Below, one piece after another: positions 1-9,617 of a stretch of 64,000 nucleotides of DNA (within the stretch, counting starts at the first letter, position 1; every line of letters begins with the position of its first letter). Both the position numbers and the translations under genes were made by a program. The stretch is from positions 180,612 to 244,611 of the forward strand of contig JAUIAD010000003.1 in assembly GCA_030425685.1 (NCBI GenBank), read 5' to 3'. This DNA comes from Gammaproteobacteria bacterium (GTDB taxonomy: Bacteria > Pseudomonadota > Gammaproteobacteria > Coxiellales > Coxiellaceae). The notes under the pieces were generated by a model. That model made no database searches. It was not told where the DNA came from and saw nothing but the letters and a program-made list of their open reading frames with translations.

Positions 1-589
1 ATTCGCTTTGATCTGGACGTTTAAACATATCTTCCATTAAATCAAAGGTGCCCTTAGCCCATTCATTATTGGTGTTGATCGACACTTTCTTTGCCAAGTC
101 AACACCCTCTAGGCCGGGAAATTCTCTCGCCTTATCCAGTGCATCTTCAATGTTACAAATACCGGTGACAATACAACCATTCATCGCCCCCTTATCACGC
201 AACAAGCGAGTTAACCGACGGGTATCAACACCTGAAATCGCAACGATGCGTTCCTTTTTTAAATAATCTGATAAAGATTGCGTCGCACGCCAACTGCTCA
301 CCACCGGTGAGAGCTGCTTGATAATCAAACCAGCAGCAAAAACTTGATAAGATTCAGTATCATGAGGATTGACGCCAACATTGCCTATATGCGGGCTAGT
401 TAGGGTAACAATCTGTTGGGTGTATGAAGGGTCCGTTAGGATCTCTTGATAGCCTGACATAGAGGTATTAAACACCACCTCGCCAACTGTTTCACCCTCA
501 ACACCAATAGAAAAACCAGGAAAAATGCTTCCATCAGCCAACACCAGTGCAGCCTTTGGGTACGGATTTATCAATGACTCCAAACTCAC
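1..589 (-). CDS. carA: Carbamoyl-phosphate synthase small subunit, 5' part only
   Basis: Glutamine-hydrolysing subunit of carbamoyl-phosphate synthase, which feeds arginine and pyrimidine synthesis in the cytoplasm. About 196 N-terminal residues are visible. They read through CarA-type landmarks VVFNTSMSGYQEILTDPSY, SPHIGNVGVN and AISGVDTRRLTRLLRDKGAMNGC, typical of the CPSase small-chain N-terminal domain. The class I glutaminase half, with its Cys-His-Glu triad, lies beyond the window edge. The start is a GTG at 587-589: two stop codons (TAA TAG) lie seven and six codons upstream in frame and there is no in-frame ATG between. A GGGG run about 9 bases before the GTG is a weak ribosome site. 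It is transcribed away from the permease at 915. Whether carB follows cannot be seen. Confidence 0.93.
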   Translation of the reverse strand, partial: MSLESLINPYPKAALVLADGSIFPGFSIGVEGETVGEVVFNTSMSGYQEILTDPSYTQQIVTLTSPHIGNVGVNPHDTESYQVFAAGLIIKQLSPVVSSWRATQSLSDYLKKERIVAISGVDTRRLTRLLRDKGAMNGCIVTGICNIEDALDKAREFPGLEGVDLAKKVSINTNNEWAKGTFDLMEDMFKRPDQSE

Positions 590-695
590 AATTTTGTTCC
601 CCGACTATTAGATAAACCTGCAAAGGATAAGTCATTCCGGCCTGAATGGGAAGAAAAAAATCCAAAAAGTGCGCCCGCGTCTAACCGAATTAGCA

Positions 696-731
696 TTGAC
701 AGCCGTAGGTAATTATGGAATATTGTTATTC
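696..731 (+). promoter_or_regulatory. Sigma-70-like promoter with overlapping palindrome
   Basis: TTGACA at 696-701, a 17-base spacer, then AATATT at 719-724. A 14-bp perfect palindrome, GAATA-TTGT-TATTC (718-731), covers the -10 element and the likely start site. The geometry suits transcription toward the permease at 915 with an operator over the -10. The palindrome resembles an ArgR box in its GAAT/ATTC arms, but the arms are 6 rather than 4 bases apart, so the regulator is unknown. The rest of 590-914 shows no gene. Confidence 0.4.
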
Positions 732-914
732 ATTATGAAAAGCACTAACAAGCAATTAGACGTTCAAACTCTCAGCAATTTATCCTTTTATATTGCTGGT
801 CACACTTCCCACCCTTTTCATATTTAGCCTGTATATGCCGTATCTACTACCTCACGGCACTTACAGGCATTTCACCGCCCCCAGTTGATAATCCTTTACC
901 TTAACGAGAATGCA

Positions 915-2303
915 ATGACTGCAATAGAAAAAAGTAATAAAGTAATCAGCGTTTTTAGACTAGCCATGATTAACATCATCGCAATTGATAGTCTACGCAA
1001 TTTACCCACTAATGCTGCTAATGGTTACACTATCCCACTTTACTATTTGATCGCTTGCGTGCTTTTCCTAATTCCCTGCGCATTAGTGACGGCCGAGATG
1101 GCCACTCACCGCCCAAAAACAGGGGGCGCTTATGTCTGGGTGCGCGAAGCTTTTGGGCCACGCATTGGTTTGCTGACGATTTGGTTACAGTGGGTTTATA
1201 ATGTCTTTTGGTATCCTACCATTCTTGCTTTTATCGCTGCTAATATTGCTTTTTTAATTGACCCAGCACTCGCTAACAGCAAACCCTTTATGCTAACGAT
1301 TATTATCAGTTTGTTCTTACTAGCAACCATTGTTAATAGCTTTGGTATGAAAACCTCAAGCCTTACCAGCACGGTAAGTGCGATTATCGGCACCCTTGTC
1401 CCGATGGTACTTATTATATTCCTTGCTGGCTTTTGGGTATTAAGCCACAAACCCCTGGCAATAAAACCCGTTGCCGAAAATTTTCTACCCAATCTTAAAG
1501 GGCTTGATAATATCGCTTTTCTTATTGTGGTATTTTTTAGTTTGTTTGGTTTGGAAATGTCAGCTGTTCATGCTGAATCAGTAAAGAATCCTAAAAAAGA
1601 CTACCCCAAAGCTTTGCTGATTTCTTCGATTATTATTGTTATCACCTTAACGTTGGCGTCCTTAGCCATTGCTATGGTGGTGCCTGCTAAGTCACTTGAT
1701 ATTGTAAGCGGCTTGGACCAAGCGTTTAAAATTTTCCTTGTTGCTTTTCATGCTGGGTGGGTTTTTCCACTTGCTGTGATTGCTATTATTGTCGGCGCTT
1801 TTGGCAGCATTGCTGCTTGGGTCATTGGCCCAACAAAGGGACTGGTGGTTGCCGCTGAAGATGGCTTTGCACCGAAGATTTTTTCTTATCGCAACAAAAG
1901 AGGCGCGCCGATTGCGATACTTATCTTACAAGCTATCCTTGTTGTTGTTATTTGTTGCCTCTTTCTTTTTATTAAATCTTTCAACACCTCCTACTGGATA
2001 CTTAGTGATTTGACCGCGCAACTGGCGTTAATGTTTTATATTTTATTATTTGCAGCAGCCATTAAACTTCGCAGCAAAACACCGAAACAAGATGATGCTT
2101 TTACTGTTCCCGGTAAGCGTATTGGCATTTGGATTGTTGGCGGCATAGGGTTACTTACTTGCATTGGTGCATTTTTCATTGGCTTTATTCCACCTGATAA
2201 GATTAAGATATTAAGCAAAAGCATGTATGAGATGATTTTAATTCTTGGGCTTTTGTTTTTTACCTTGCCGGCTTTTATTCTTTATCAGCGTAAAAAATCC
2301 TGA
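915..2303 (+). CDS. APC-superfamily amino acid permease (GadC-like)
   Basis: Predicted inner-membrane amino acid transporter or antiporter of 462 residues, close to the usual length of the amino acid/glutamate-GABA antiporter group. The protein is a run of about 12 hydrophobic segments. The N-terminal stretch FRLAMINIIAIDSLRNLP followed by AEMATHRPKTGGAYVWVREAFGP matches the TM1 and TM2-3 regions of that family. GLEMSAVHAESVKNPKKDYP matches the conserved TM6 region and following loop. I start at the ATG at 915: the reading frame extends to a TTG at 885, but CGAGAA lies just before the ATG and the downstream protein already has a normal N-terminus. It is convergent with maeA. The substrate cannot be read from sequence. 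Confidence 0.85.
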   Translation: MTAIEKSNKVISVFRLAMINIIAIDSLRNLPTNAANGYTIPLYYLIACVLFLIPCALVTAEMATHRPKTGGAYVWVREAFGPRIGLLTIWLQWVYNVFWYPTILAFIAANIAFLIDPALANSKPFMLTIIISLFLLATIVNSFGMKTSSLTSTVSAIIGTLVPMVLIIFLAGFWVLSHKPLAIKPVAENFLPNLKGLDNIAFLIVVFFSLFGLEMSAVHAESVKNPKKDYPKALLISSIIIVITLTLASLAIAMVVPAKSLDIVSGLDQAFKIFLVAFHAGWVFPLAVIAIIVGAFGSIAAWVIGPTKGLVVAAEDGFAPKIFSYRNKRGAPIAILILQAILVVVICCLFLFIKSFNTSYWILSDLTAQLALMFYILLFAAAIKLRSKTPKQDDAFTVPGKRIGIWIVGGIGLLTCIGAFFIGFIPPDKIKILSKSMYEMILILGLLFFTLPAFILYQRKKS

Positions 2304-2311
2304 AAATTTTT

Positions 2312-2392
2312 GTTAAGCGCCTGCATACCGCAGCTTGAACACAACATTTTTCTCTTAAGCTACGTCATACCGCGGCTTGACCACGGCATCCA
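2312..2392. repeat. Two degenerate copies of a palindromic intergenic repeat
   Basis: Two related copies (about 2312-2347 and 2354-2392) share the core CATACCGC(A/G)GCTTGA. The second, CATACCGCGGCTTGACCACG, is an imperfect hairpin with CCGCGG and CCACGG arms around CTTGA. It sits between the convergent permease and maeA genes and may act as a transcription end. It resembles the dispersed CCGCGGCTTGACCGCGG-type repeats common in intracellular bacteria; that comparison is from memory. Confidence 0.55.
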
Positions 2393-2437
2393 TTTTCGTT
2401 AGCAGTGGCGTCCATTGGCTCGCACCTCTACATTTTT

Positions 2438-4120
2438 CTAAATGAGCTTGTAAGGTAGATAAGTCGGATTCCAAAATAATGCCTCGACACGATCATTTAA
2501 ACTAACATTCTCACCTACTGTAGCCACGCCTTCCTTACGTGCCTGCTCAGCCACCGCGATAGCTATCTTTCTACCTACTTGTTGAATATCATCCAAGTCT
2601 GGTAACACTGTAGCATCTTTATCTTTTCTTGCCGGTGAACACAAGCTCAGCGCATTAGCAGCGGCAGCAATCATACCATCAGTGACCCGGTTTGCTTGAC
2701 TGGCAATTATACCCAAACCAATACCAGGAAAAACATACGCATTATTACATTGAGAAATGGGAATTTCCTTGCCATTATATTTTACTGGTGGAAATGGACT
2801 ACCCGCAGCGGTAATCACTTTCCCATCCGTCCAATTATATAAATCCTGCGGATCAGCTTCACAGTGCGACGTTGGATTAGATAAAGGAAAAATAAGCGGA
2901 TGCTCAACATAGCTAGCCATTGCTTTAACCACTTCCTCATTGAACGCACCTTTAACCGTCGAGCAGCCAATTAATACCGTTGGCTTAACTTCGTGAATCA
3001 CTTCCAATAAGTTACCAGCCTCAGTATCACTTCGCGCATAAGGCTCTTGGAAAAAGGCTAAATTAGCCATATCTTTTTTCAACAAGCCTTCGCGATCAAT
3101 CAACCAAAAACAATCGCGCGCCTCTTGTTCTGGCATGCCAAAATGCAGCATGGCATTATACATTTGATCGGCAATACCACAGCCTGCCGTTCCCGCACCA
3201 AAAAAGACAATCCGCTGATCTTTTAACTCTTGTTTTAAAGCAACCAATCCAGATAACAAGGTTGCTAAAGCTGTCGCACCTGTGCCTTGCATATCGTCAT
3301 TAAAGGTCGCCATTTTATCGCGATAACGGTTTAAATTTTTTCTCGCATTATCACGACCGAAATCTTCCCAATGTAAAAATATCTTCGGAAAATGATGACG
3401 AATGGCCGCTACTGCTTTATCAATAAATTGATCGTATTCTTCTCCAGTAACGCGTTCATGACGCCAACCGACATACTCTTTATCTTCTAATAAATCCTTA
3501 TTATTTGTGCCAACATCAAATTGTATCGGTAAAACACGGCGAGGATTAATACCACCGCATAAGGTATAAACCATTAGCTTGCCAATAAGAATATCCATAC
3601 CACCGACACCCCAGTCACCGATGCCCAACACTCCCTCTCCGTCGGTAACAATAATCAAATCAATTTCCTCAAGGTCACGCTCGGCTAACACCTTGTCAAA
3701 ATTATCTTGTTCGGGGTATGTGAAATATAAGCCCTGCGGTAAATTAAACTGATGACTATATTGTTGCACGGCATCGCCGATAGTTGGCGTGTAGACAATC
3801 GGTAACATCTCTTTAAGATGCTGGCTGGCTAAGTGATAAAATAAGGTTTCATTATGCTGCTTGAGCTCATTGAGAAAAATGTTTTTTTGCAGGTTGGAGT
3901 CAATTTCTTGGTACTGCTCAAGATAACGCTGTTCCTGACATTCCATACTCGTCACCGTATCAGGCAGCTTACCCAATAATGAAAATGCCTCACGCTCTTC
4001 TTTACTAAAAGCCGTACCCTTATTAAGCTCACGGCTATTGAGCAATGCTTTACCACGAAGACAAGTCTCAATATGCAGCACTTTACCTAAATCATCAGTG
4101 ACTTCTTTATAACGTTTCAT
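2438..4120 (-). CDS. maeA: NAD-dependent malic enzyme
   Basis: Oxidatively decarboxylates malate to pyruvate with NAD reduction, in the cytoplasm. The 560 residues match the roughly 565 of E. coli MaeA (SfcA), the long single-domain-pair type rather than the MaeB fusion. Visible landmarks are MLPIVYTPTIGDA near the N-terminus, VTDGEGVLGIGDWG, the metal and substrate-binding region FNDDMQGTG, and the Rossmann loop FFGAGTAGCGIAD. LSNPTSHCE and GSPFPPV follow in the NAD-binding half. The gene stands alone on the minus strand, convergent with the permease and divergent from the MFS gene. It fits an organism that gains carbon from amino acids and fatty acids, which is my inference from the neighbouring genes. 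Confidence 0.96.
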   Translation of the reverse strand: MKRYKEVTDDLGKVLHIETCLRGKALLNSRELNKGTAFSKEEREAFSLLGKLPDTVTSMECQEQRYLEQYQEIDSNLQKNIFLNELKQHNETLFYHLASQHLKEMLPIVYTPTIGDAVQQYSHQFNLPQGLYFTYPEQDNFDKVLAERDLEEIDLIIVTDGEGVLGIGDWGVGGMDILIGKLMVYTLCGGINPRRVLPIQFDVGTNNKDLLEDKEYVGWRHERVTGEEYDQFIDKAVAAIRHHFPKIFLHWEDFGRDNARKNLNRYRDKMATFNDDMQGTGATALATLLSGLVALKQELKDQRIVFFGAGTAGCGIADQMYNAMLHFGMPEQEARDCFWLIDREGLLKKDMANLAFFQEPYARSDTEAGNLLEVIHEVKPTVLIGCSTVKGAFNEEVVKAMASYVEHPLIFPLSNPTSHCEADPQDLYNWTDGKVITAAGSPFPPVKYNGKEIPISQCNNAYVFPGIGLGIIASQANRVTDGMIAAAANALSLCSPARKDKDATVLPDLDDIQQVGRKIAIAVAEQARKEGVATVGENVSLNDRVEALFWNPTYLPYKLI

Positions 4121-4302
4121 TTTTCACTCTCCATGCGAATAGCGTCATAATTACACAAGGCGCAACTTTAATTATAGTCAATCTTTTAAATCTTACCTCT
4201 TTCAGGAGATTCACGTTTTTGGTGCAAATCTCCCTTCTGATAACATTTCGCCCAGAAAAGCCAAACTCGCTGTGAAGGCGATTAAAAAGTAAAATTACTG
4301 TA

Positions 4303-4331
4303 TTGACCCGAAATTTTATATGGCAAATAAT
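4303..4331 (+). promoter_or_regulatory. Sigma-70 promoter of the MFS gene, leaderless geometry
   Basis: TTGACC at 4303-4308, a 17-base spacer and AATAAT at 4326-4331. The expected start site is within a base of the ATG at 4337. This is the best -35/-10 pair in the window. Confidence 0.6.
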
Positions 4332-4336
4332 AGGTC

Positions 4337-5878
4337 ATGATTAGGAACGATTATTCAAAAAAATGGTGGGCATTAATTGGCACCTGTTTATTGGCTTTTA
4401 CTGCCTTTCTCGACTTCACCATCGTCAATACAGCCCTACCCACCATGCAGGCTGCACTGCATGCTAATGTCTTGCAGTTACAATGGGTGGTCAACATTTT
4501 CGCACTCGGCCTGAGTATGTTTATGATTACCGCCGGGAGAATGGGTGATATTTTTGGGCATCGCAGGGTCTACTACTTTAGCCTGATATTATTTTCCATT
4601 GGCGCCTTTGGCGCCGGAATGTCCAATGAAATTCATATACTGGTTATCTTCCGCGCTCTGCAGGCAATTGCAGGCTCAGTCATTTTTACCTCATCTTTAG
4701 CCTTGCTGCCTTGTGCTTTCCCTCCAGAAGAGCATTCACGCGCCATTGGAATATACAGCGCTATTACTGGCTCGGGTCTCGCTTTAGGTCCTTTTATCGG
4801 CGGCATTCTCGTCTCTGCTTTGAGTTGGCGCTGGGTTTTCTTTGTTAACTTGCCCATTGTTGCACTCGGCCTTATCTTTTGCTCGTTTAGTCTCAGAGAA
4901 TCACCACGCCCCGATATAAAACCAAAACTTGATTGGTGGGGTGTGCTTTTAATCGCACTAAGTATTGGCAGCTTAGTTTATGGGGTGATATCCGGTGAGC
5001 AGGCAGGCTGGTATGCCACAGAAACACTTGTCTCGTTTGCTGTTACAGCCATTGCAATTCCACTGCTAATCATCGTGGAAAATAAAACGAAACAGCCTAT
5101 TTTAGATTTTAATTTTCTGCGCAATAAATTAATCCTGTTAATGGGTATGACCTGTGTCGGCGCCAGTGTGGTGACGTATGTATCACTCTTTTTTAATCCA
5201 CTCTATCTTGGCATCATCAAAGGGTTGCCCGCTTTTTATGTTGGCCTATGTTTGGTGGCCATTCCCTTTATGCAAGTGATTGTCTCATTACTCTTTGAAC
5301 GCATTCATGCAAAATTTAGCGTCGTGCAACTTTCATTAGCTGCAATAGTTGCTGCGTTTATTGCTACTGCTATACAGTATAGTTTTACAGATCATATTTC
5401 TTATATTGTCATTATCGTTTCTTACTTATTTGGCGGTATCACCTGGGCATTTGGCAATACCCTACCTGCTACTGCTGTCAAGGCCACCATCCCCGCGGAA
5501 AAATCAGGCTCAGCTATTGGAACAATTTTTACTATGTGGAATGTTAGTGGCTCGATTATGTTGGCCATTGCTTCTGTGATTTTTTATGCTCGCCAAAGCA
5601 CTGCGATGATGAAGTCATTGAAGACCCTTAATTTTCACCTTAGCCACTCACAGTTGCATTTAGTACATACAGCCCTTTCAAACCCTGCCAAAGCCACCTC
5701 ATTACTGAAAAAGTTTTTAGGCGACAAAAGTCATGTGCTAATTACCGATTTTAAACTGGCTTTTATGAGCGGCTTTCATTTAATGGTGCTTGTAATGCTA
5801 GCCTTCTTAATTGTTATTTTTGCAATTTGTTTTTATCTGGCTAAAAAAATCAATGCACAAAATAGCACTGTAGCGTAG
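4337..5878 (+). CDS. MFS multidrug exporter, DHA2 (14-TM, EmrB/QacA) type
   Basis: Predicted proton-driven drug exporter in the inner membrane, 513 residues with about 14 hydrophobic segments. DFTIVNTALPTMQAAL in TM1 is the DHA2 signature (motif D1, with an acidic residue in the membrane). GRMGDIFGHRRVYYFSL is motif A in the loop between TM2 and TM3. ALGPFIGGILVSALSWRWVFFVNLP is motif C of antiporters followed by the family's WRW-F-NLP motif. A 60-residue extracytoplasmic loop separates the last two segments, as usual in this group. No EmrA-like fusion protein is adjacent, so it probably works alone. The promoter at 4303 places the likely transcript start on or next to the start codon. Confidence 0.9.
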   Translation: MIRNDYSKKWWALIGTCLLAFTAFLDFTIVNTALPTMQAALHANVLQLQWVVNIFALGLSMFMITAGRMGDIFGHRRVYYFSLILFSIGAFGAGMSNEIHILVIFRALQAIAGSVIFTSSLALLPCAFPPEEHSRAIGIYSAITGSGLALGPFIGGILVSALSWRWVFFVNLPIVALGLIFCSFSLRESPRPDIKPKLDWWGVLLIALSIGSLVYGVISGEQAGWYATETLVSFAVTAIAIPLLIIVENKTKQPILDFNFLRNKLILLMGMTCVGASVVTYVSLFFNPLYLGIIKGLPAFYVGLCLVAIPFMQVIVSLLFERIHAKFSVVQLSLAAIVAAFIATAIQYSFTDHISYIVIIVSYLFGGITWAFGNTLPATAVKATIPAEKSGSAIGTIFTMWNVSGSIMLAIASVIFYARQSTAMMKSLKTLNFHLSHSQLHLVHTALSNPAKATSLLKKFLGDKSHVLITDFKLAFMSGFHLMVLVMLAFLIVIFAICFYLAKKINAQNSTVA

Positions 5879-5926
5879 TGTAATAGTTCATCCTGCAGCT
5901 TTTAGCAACTTGAGAAAACAAGCTTC

Positions 5927-6027
5927 GCAGGGGCGACACCGGCATTATGGTGAGCCCACAAACATCCGTGGTACCGACGATCTAAAACTATTCACACCCA
6001 AACGGGCACAGCATGCTGTGCCCCTAC
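5927..6027. mobile_element. MITE-like element, about 101 bp, palindrome family
   Basis: Starts GCAGGGGC and ends GCCCCTAC, so the ends are inverted repeats. The right end holds the palindrome GGGCACAGCATGCTGTGCCC (6004-6023). The same layout recurs at 15466-15564, sharing GGCATTATG near the left end and CTATTCACACCCAAACGGG before the right palindrome. It contains no credible gene and lies between the convergent MFS and dnaJ genes. Confidence 0.75.
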
Positions 6028-6029
6028 GG

Positions 6030-6090
6030 GAGCTTACAGAGATGTACTTCCAACGGTTTTTAAAAAGGCCTGCCCCAATACATGTCTCCC
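6030..6090. repeat. 61-bp repeat also found at 32774-32834
   Basis: Begins GAGCTTACA(G/C)AGATGTACTT, continues through GTTTTTAAAAAG and ends TGTCTCC. The copy near 32.8 kb is about 80 percent identical by eye. Here it directly abuts the palindrome-family MITE; at 32.8 kb it does not. Confidence 0.7.
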
Positions 6091-6238
6091 TTGCCGCATC
6101 TCATTCCCTTGATGAATAACTATAACTGGTCGGGCGTGGAGTAAAAGATTCTTTTTTACAGAAAAGACTGACCGCAATCAGGCACCATCACAATAAGGCA
6201 ATCCATTAAGGCATGGAACCACACGGTCAAAACTGATA

Positions 6239-7384
6239 TTAAGACTTATGTTTTTTATCAGTAAAGAAGCTCTTTACCGAATCAAACCAAGTCTTTGCAC
6301 GTGGGCTATGGTTTTTACTGTCGTTCTCAAGAGACTCGTTAAATTGTTTTAGCAATTCTTTTTGCTCAGCGCTGAGCTTAATTGGCGTTTCAACCACAAT
6401 GCGACAAAGCAAATCACCTACCGAACCACTTCGCAAGGCTTTGACACCCTTGCCACGCAAACGGAATGATTTACCACTTTGAGTTTCTGCAGGAATAGTT
6501 AGCTTAACCTGCCCCTTCAAAGTTGGCACTTCAATTTCGCCACCTAAAGCAGCCGTTACAAAATCAATAGGCACTTCCGAATGTAGGTCATTACCATGGC
6601 GTTCGAATAATTCATGATCTTTTACTTGCACCTGAACATATAAGTCACCAGCAGGTGCGCCGTTTAATCCTGCTTCACCTTCACCGGATAAACGCACTCG
6701 ATCACCGGTATCAATACCCGCAGGGATTTTAACCGATAAGGTTTTTGCTTCTTGTATTCGACCTTGTCCGCGGCAAGAACCGCAAGGATCTTTAATCACT
6801 TGCCCTGAGCCATGACAGGTGGAGCAAGTCTGCTGCACGGTCAAAAAGCCGTGACGTAAATGCACTTGACCCGCGCCTTGGCAAGTACCACAGGTTGTTG
6901 GACCAGAGCCTTTTTTCGCACCGCTACCTTCACAAGTTTTACAAGACACCCGGGTAGGGATTTTGATAGATTTCGTTATGCCATGAACAGCTTCTTCTAG
7001 TGTCAGCACCATTTCATAGCCAAGATCTGCACCACGTTGTGCGCGCTGTTGTCTTTGCCCGCCGCGACCACCACCAAAAATATCGCCAAAAATATCTCCG
7101 AAGATATCGCCAACATCGCCAAAGCCACCGAAACCGCCTTGACCACCAAACTGTTGGTCAACGCCGGCATGGCCGTATTGATCGTAGGCGGCGCGTTTTT
7201 GTCCATCCGAGAGGATTTCGTAGGCTTCTTTTACTTCTTTAAATTGCGCTTCCGCTTTTTTATCTCCTGGATTTCTATCCGGGTGGAGCTTCATCGCTTT
7301 GCGGCGAAAGGCTTTTTTAATTTCAGCTTCCGTTGCTGTTTTGGCTACCCCTAGTACTTCGTAATAATCTCTTTTGGAGGACAT
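6239..7384 (-). CDS. dnaJ: Chaperone DnaJ (Hsp40)
   Basis: Co-chaperone that delivers unfolded clients to DnaK and stimulates its ATPase. All type I DnaJ parts are present in 381 residues: a J domain (about 1-70) with the HPD motif at 34-36, a Gly/Phe-rich linker (about 75-115, [20 protein letters not shown]), four CxxCxGxG zinc repeats ([32 protein letters not shown]), then two C-terminal substrate-binding domains. It is last in the grpE-dnaK-dnaJ operon, 139 bases after dnaK. A palindromic repeat lies in that gap and could reduce dnaJ relative to dnaK. Confidence 0.98.
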   Translation of the reverse strand: MSSKRDYYEVLGVAKTATEAEIKKAFRRKAMKLHPDRNPGDKKAEAQFKEVKEAYEILSDGQKRAAYDQYGHAGVDQQFGGQGGFGGFGDVGDIFGDIFGDIFGGGRGGQRQQRAQRGADLGYEMVLTLEEAVHGITKSIKIPTRVSCKTCEGSGAKKGSGPTTCGTCQGAGQVHLRHGFLTVQQTCSTCHGSGQVIKDPCGSCRGQGRIQEAKTLSVKIPAGIDTGDRVRLSGEGEAGLNGAPAGDLYVQVQVKDHELFERHGNDLHSEVPIDFVTAALGGEIEVPTLKGQVKLTIPAETQSGKSFRLRGKGVKALRSGSVGDLLCRIVVETPIKLSAEQKELLKQFNESLENDSKNHSPRAKTWFDSVKSFFTDKKHKS

Positions 7385-7468
7385 TTGTTTTTTTCTTTTA
7401 TTTGGTTTATGTCATTTAGGATGTCGGTTGTGTCGGTTGTGGGATTATTTTGGTGCCACATATGGAGC

Positions 7469-7488
7469 GGGCGCAGCATGCTGCGCCC
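7469..7488. repeat. Perfect 20-bp palindrome copy between dnaK and dnaJ
   Basis: GGGCGCAGCATGCTGCGCCC followed by CTAC. It can form a stable hairpin in the dnaK-dnaJ transcript, in a position to attenuate or to protect mRNA ends. It has no T-run, so it is not a standard terminator. Confidence 0.85.
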
Positions 7489-7523
7489 CTACATTCCCTA
7501 CATTCCTACGCGAGGATGTTGTT

Positions 7524-9497
7524 TTATTTTTTGTCATCGTCGTTGACTTCTTCGAACTCAGCGTCAACAACGTCTTCTTTTCCTGGAGGTGGTTCAGCTG
7601 ATGCTTGTGCTTGCTCACCACCGGCTTGGCCAGCTTGTGCTCCAGCAGCACCCGCTCCGGCTCCAGCGCCATCACCGCCCTTCTTGGCATAAAGACGTTC
7701 AGCTAATTTACCAGATAAGTCAGTTAACTCTTTTGTCTTCGCTTCAATCGCATCCTTATCATCACCTTTGATAAGTTCTTTCAGCTCAGTTGAAAGTGTT
7801 TCGATATTTTTCTTTTCATCATCACTAACTTGATCACCCAACTCTGTTACTGACTTTTCAGTGGCATGAATCATCGAGTCTGCCTGGTTACGTGCATTGA
7901 CCAAGTCTTGGAATTTAGCATCCGCATCTTTATGTGCCTCAGCATCTTGTACCATGCGTTCGACTTCATCATCAGACAAACCACTGGACGCTTTAATAAC
8001 GATAGACTGTTCTTTGCCTGTTGCTTTGTCTTTAGCAGACACATTCAAAATACCATTAGCATCAATATCAAACGTCACTTCAATTTGTGGCGTACCGCGT
8101 GGTGCTGGTGGAATATCAGAAAGATCAAAACGACCTAATGATTTATTCGCACTCGCTTGCTGGCGCTCACCTTGCAATACATGAACCGTCACAGCTGTTT
8201 GATTATCGTCAGCTGTTGAGAATACTTGATTTGCCTTGGTAGGAATCGTGGTATTCTTGTCAATCAGCTTGGTCATCACACCACCCATGGTTTCGATACC
8301 TAGTGATAAAGGTGTTACGTCTAACAACAACACATCTTTAACATCACCCGACAAAACACCACCTTGAATCGCAGCACCCATCGCTACTGCTTCGTCAGGG
8401 TTAACATCACGACGTGCTTCTTTACCAAAGAAATCTTTTACCGCTTCTTGCACTTTCGGCATACGGGTTTGACCACCAACCAAAATAACATCGTCAACTT
8501 CTGATACTTTTAAGCCGGCATCGTTAATTGCTTTTTCACACGGTGAAATAGTACGTTTTACTAAATCTTCTACTAAAGATTCTAACTTAGCGCGTGTCAC
8601 ACGAATGTTAAGGTGCTTAGGACCACCAGCATCGGCTGTGATATAAGGCAAGTTAACATCGGTTTGTTGCGTTGAAGATAATTCAATTTTTGCTTTTTCA
8701 GCAGCTTCTTTTAGACGTTGTAACGCTAGTGGATCATTATGCAAATCAACGCCGCTTTCTTTCTTAAATTCATCAGCAAGGTAGTCAATTAAACGTAAAT
8801 CGAAATCTTCACCACCTAAGAAAGTATCACCGTTAGTCGCTAACACTTCAAACTGGTGCTCACCATCAACATCAGCGATTTCAATAATGGAGATATCAAA
8901 AGTACCACCACCTAAATCGTAAACCGCTATTTTTCTGTCGCCACCTTTTTTATCAAGGCCATAAGCCAAAGCTGCCGCTGTCGGTTCGTTGATAATACGT
9001 TTTACTTCCAAGCCAGCAATCTTACCAGCATCTTTAGTCGCTTGACGTTGTGAATCGTTAAAGTAAGCAGGCACGGTAATAACCGCTTCTTTAATTTCAT
9101 GACCTAAGAATTCTTCCGCTGTTTTTTTCATCTTCATTAAGACTTGTGCGGACACTTGTGGTGGCGCTAATTTATCATTATTTACCTCAACCCAGGCATC
9201 GCCATTATCAGCTTCAACAATGTTGTAAGGCACCATTTTAATGTCTTTTTGTACCACATCATCTTTATATTTACGGCCAATAAGTCGCTTGATCGCGTAA
9301 AGTGTATTAGAAGGGTTTGTGACTGCTTGACGTTTAGCTGGGGCACCAACCAAAACTTCATCTTTAGTATAAGCTACTATCGAAGGGGTCGTACGCGCAC
9401 CCTCTGAGTTTTCAATCACTCGCACCTTGCCGCCACTTTCGAGAACGGCCACACAAGAGTTGGTTGTTCCTAAGTCAATTCCAATAATAGAGCTCAT
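7524..9497 (-). CDS. dnaK: Chaperone DnaK (Hsp70)
   Basis: ATP-driven chaperone that binds exposed hydrophobic segments. At 657 residues it is slightly longer than E. coli DnaK (638). It starts with [20 protein letters not shown], the phosphate-1 loop. [15 protein letters not shown] and the [14 protein letters not shown] adenosine motif complete the nucleotide-binding domain (about 1-385). [18 protein letters not shown] is the interdomain linker and start of the substrate-binding domain. The C-terminal tail is a Gly/Ala/Gln-rich stretch ending in the acidic EEVNDDDKK. It has its own sigma-32 promoter at 9566-9593 in addition to read-through from grpE. Confidence 0.99.
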   Translation of the reverse strand: MSSIIGIDLGTTNSCVAVLESGGKVRVIENSEGARTTPSIVAYTKDEVLVGAPAKRQAVTNPSNTLYAIKRLIGRKYKDDVVQKDIKMVPYNIVEADNGDAWVEVNNDKLAPPQVSAQVLMKMKKTAEEFLGHEIKEAVITVPAYFNDSQRQATKDAGKIAGLEVKRIINEPTAAALAYGLDKKGGDRKIAVYDLGGGTFDISIIEIADVDGEHQFEVLATNGDTFLGGEDFDLRLIDYLADEFKKESGVDLHNDPLALQRLKEAAEKAKIELSSTQQTDVNLPYITADAGGPKHLNIRVTRAKLESLVEDLVKRTISPCEKAINDAGLKVSEVDDVILVGGQTRMPKVQEAVKDFFGKEARRDVNPDEAVAMGAAIQGGVLSGDVKDVLLLDVTPLSLGIETMGGVMTKLIDKNTTIPTKANQVFSTADDNQTAVTVHVLQGERQQASANKSLGRFDLSDIPPAPRGTPQIEVTFDIDANGILNVSAKDKATGKEQSIVIKASSGLSDDEVERMVQDAEAHKDADAKFQDLVNARNQADSMIHATEKSVTELGDQVSDDEKKNIETLSTELKELIKGDDKDAIEAKTKELTDLSGKLAERLYAKKGGDGAGAGAGAAGAQAGQAGGEQAQASAEPPPGKEDVVDAEFEEVNDDDKK

Positions 9498-9565
9498 TAT
9501 TTATCCTCTCTGTTCATATTTTGTTCTTTCTAATGGAGTTCGCCCTTCCATTTCATCTAACTATA

Positions 9566-9593
9566 AAATTGGGGCATTTCCTGTAATTTCAAG
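9566..9593 (-). promoter_or_regulatory. Sigma-32 heat-shock promoter of dnaK
   Basis: On the minus strand CTTGAAA (9593-9587), a 12-base spacer and CCCCAATTT (9574-9566). This is nearly the textbook sigma-32 pattern CTTGAAA-N(11-15)-CCCCATnT. It lies about 70 bases before the dnaK start. Confidence 0.82.
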
Positions 9594-9617
9594 AGCCGTT
9601 AGTAGCAATTTTTGCTA

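Noticed and set aside
5910..6119. 69-residue frame between MFS gene and dnaJ
   Set aside because: It reads straight through the MITE and the 61-bp repeat.
7003..7692. Several open frames on both strands inside dnaJ and the end of dnaK
   Set aside because: They are mirror frames of strong codon use and of the Gly/Ala-rich DnaK tail; no ribosome sites and no recognisable protein.
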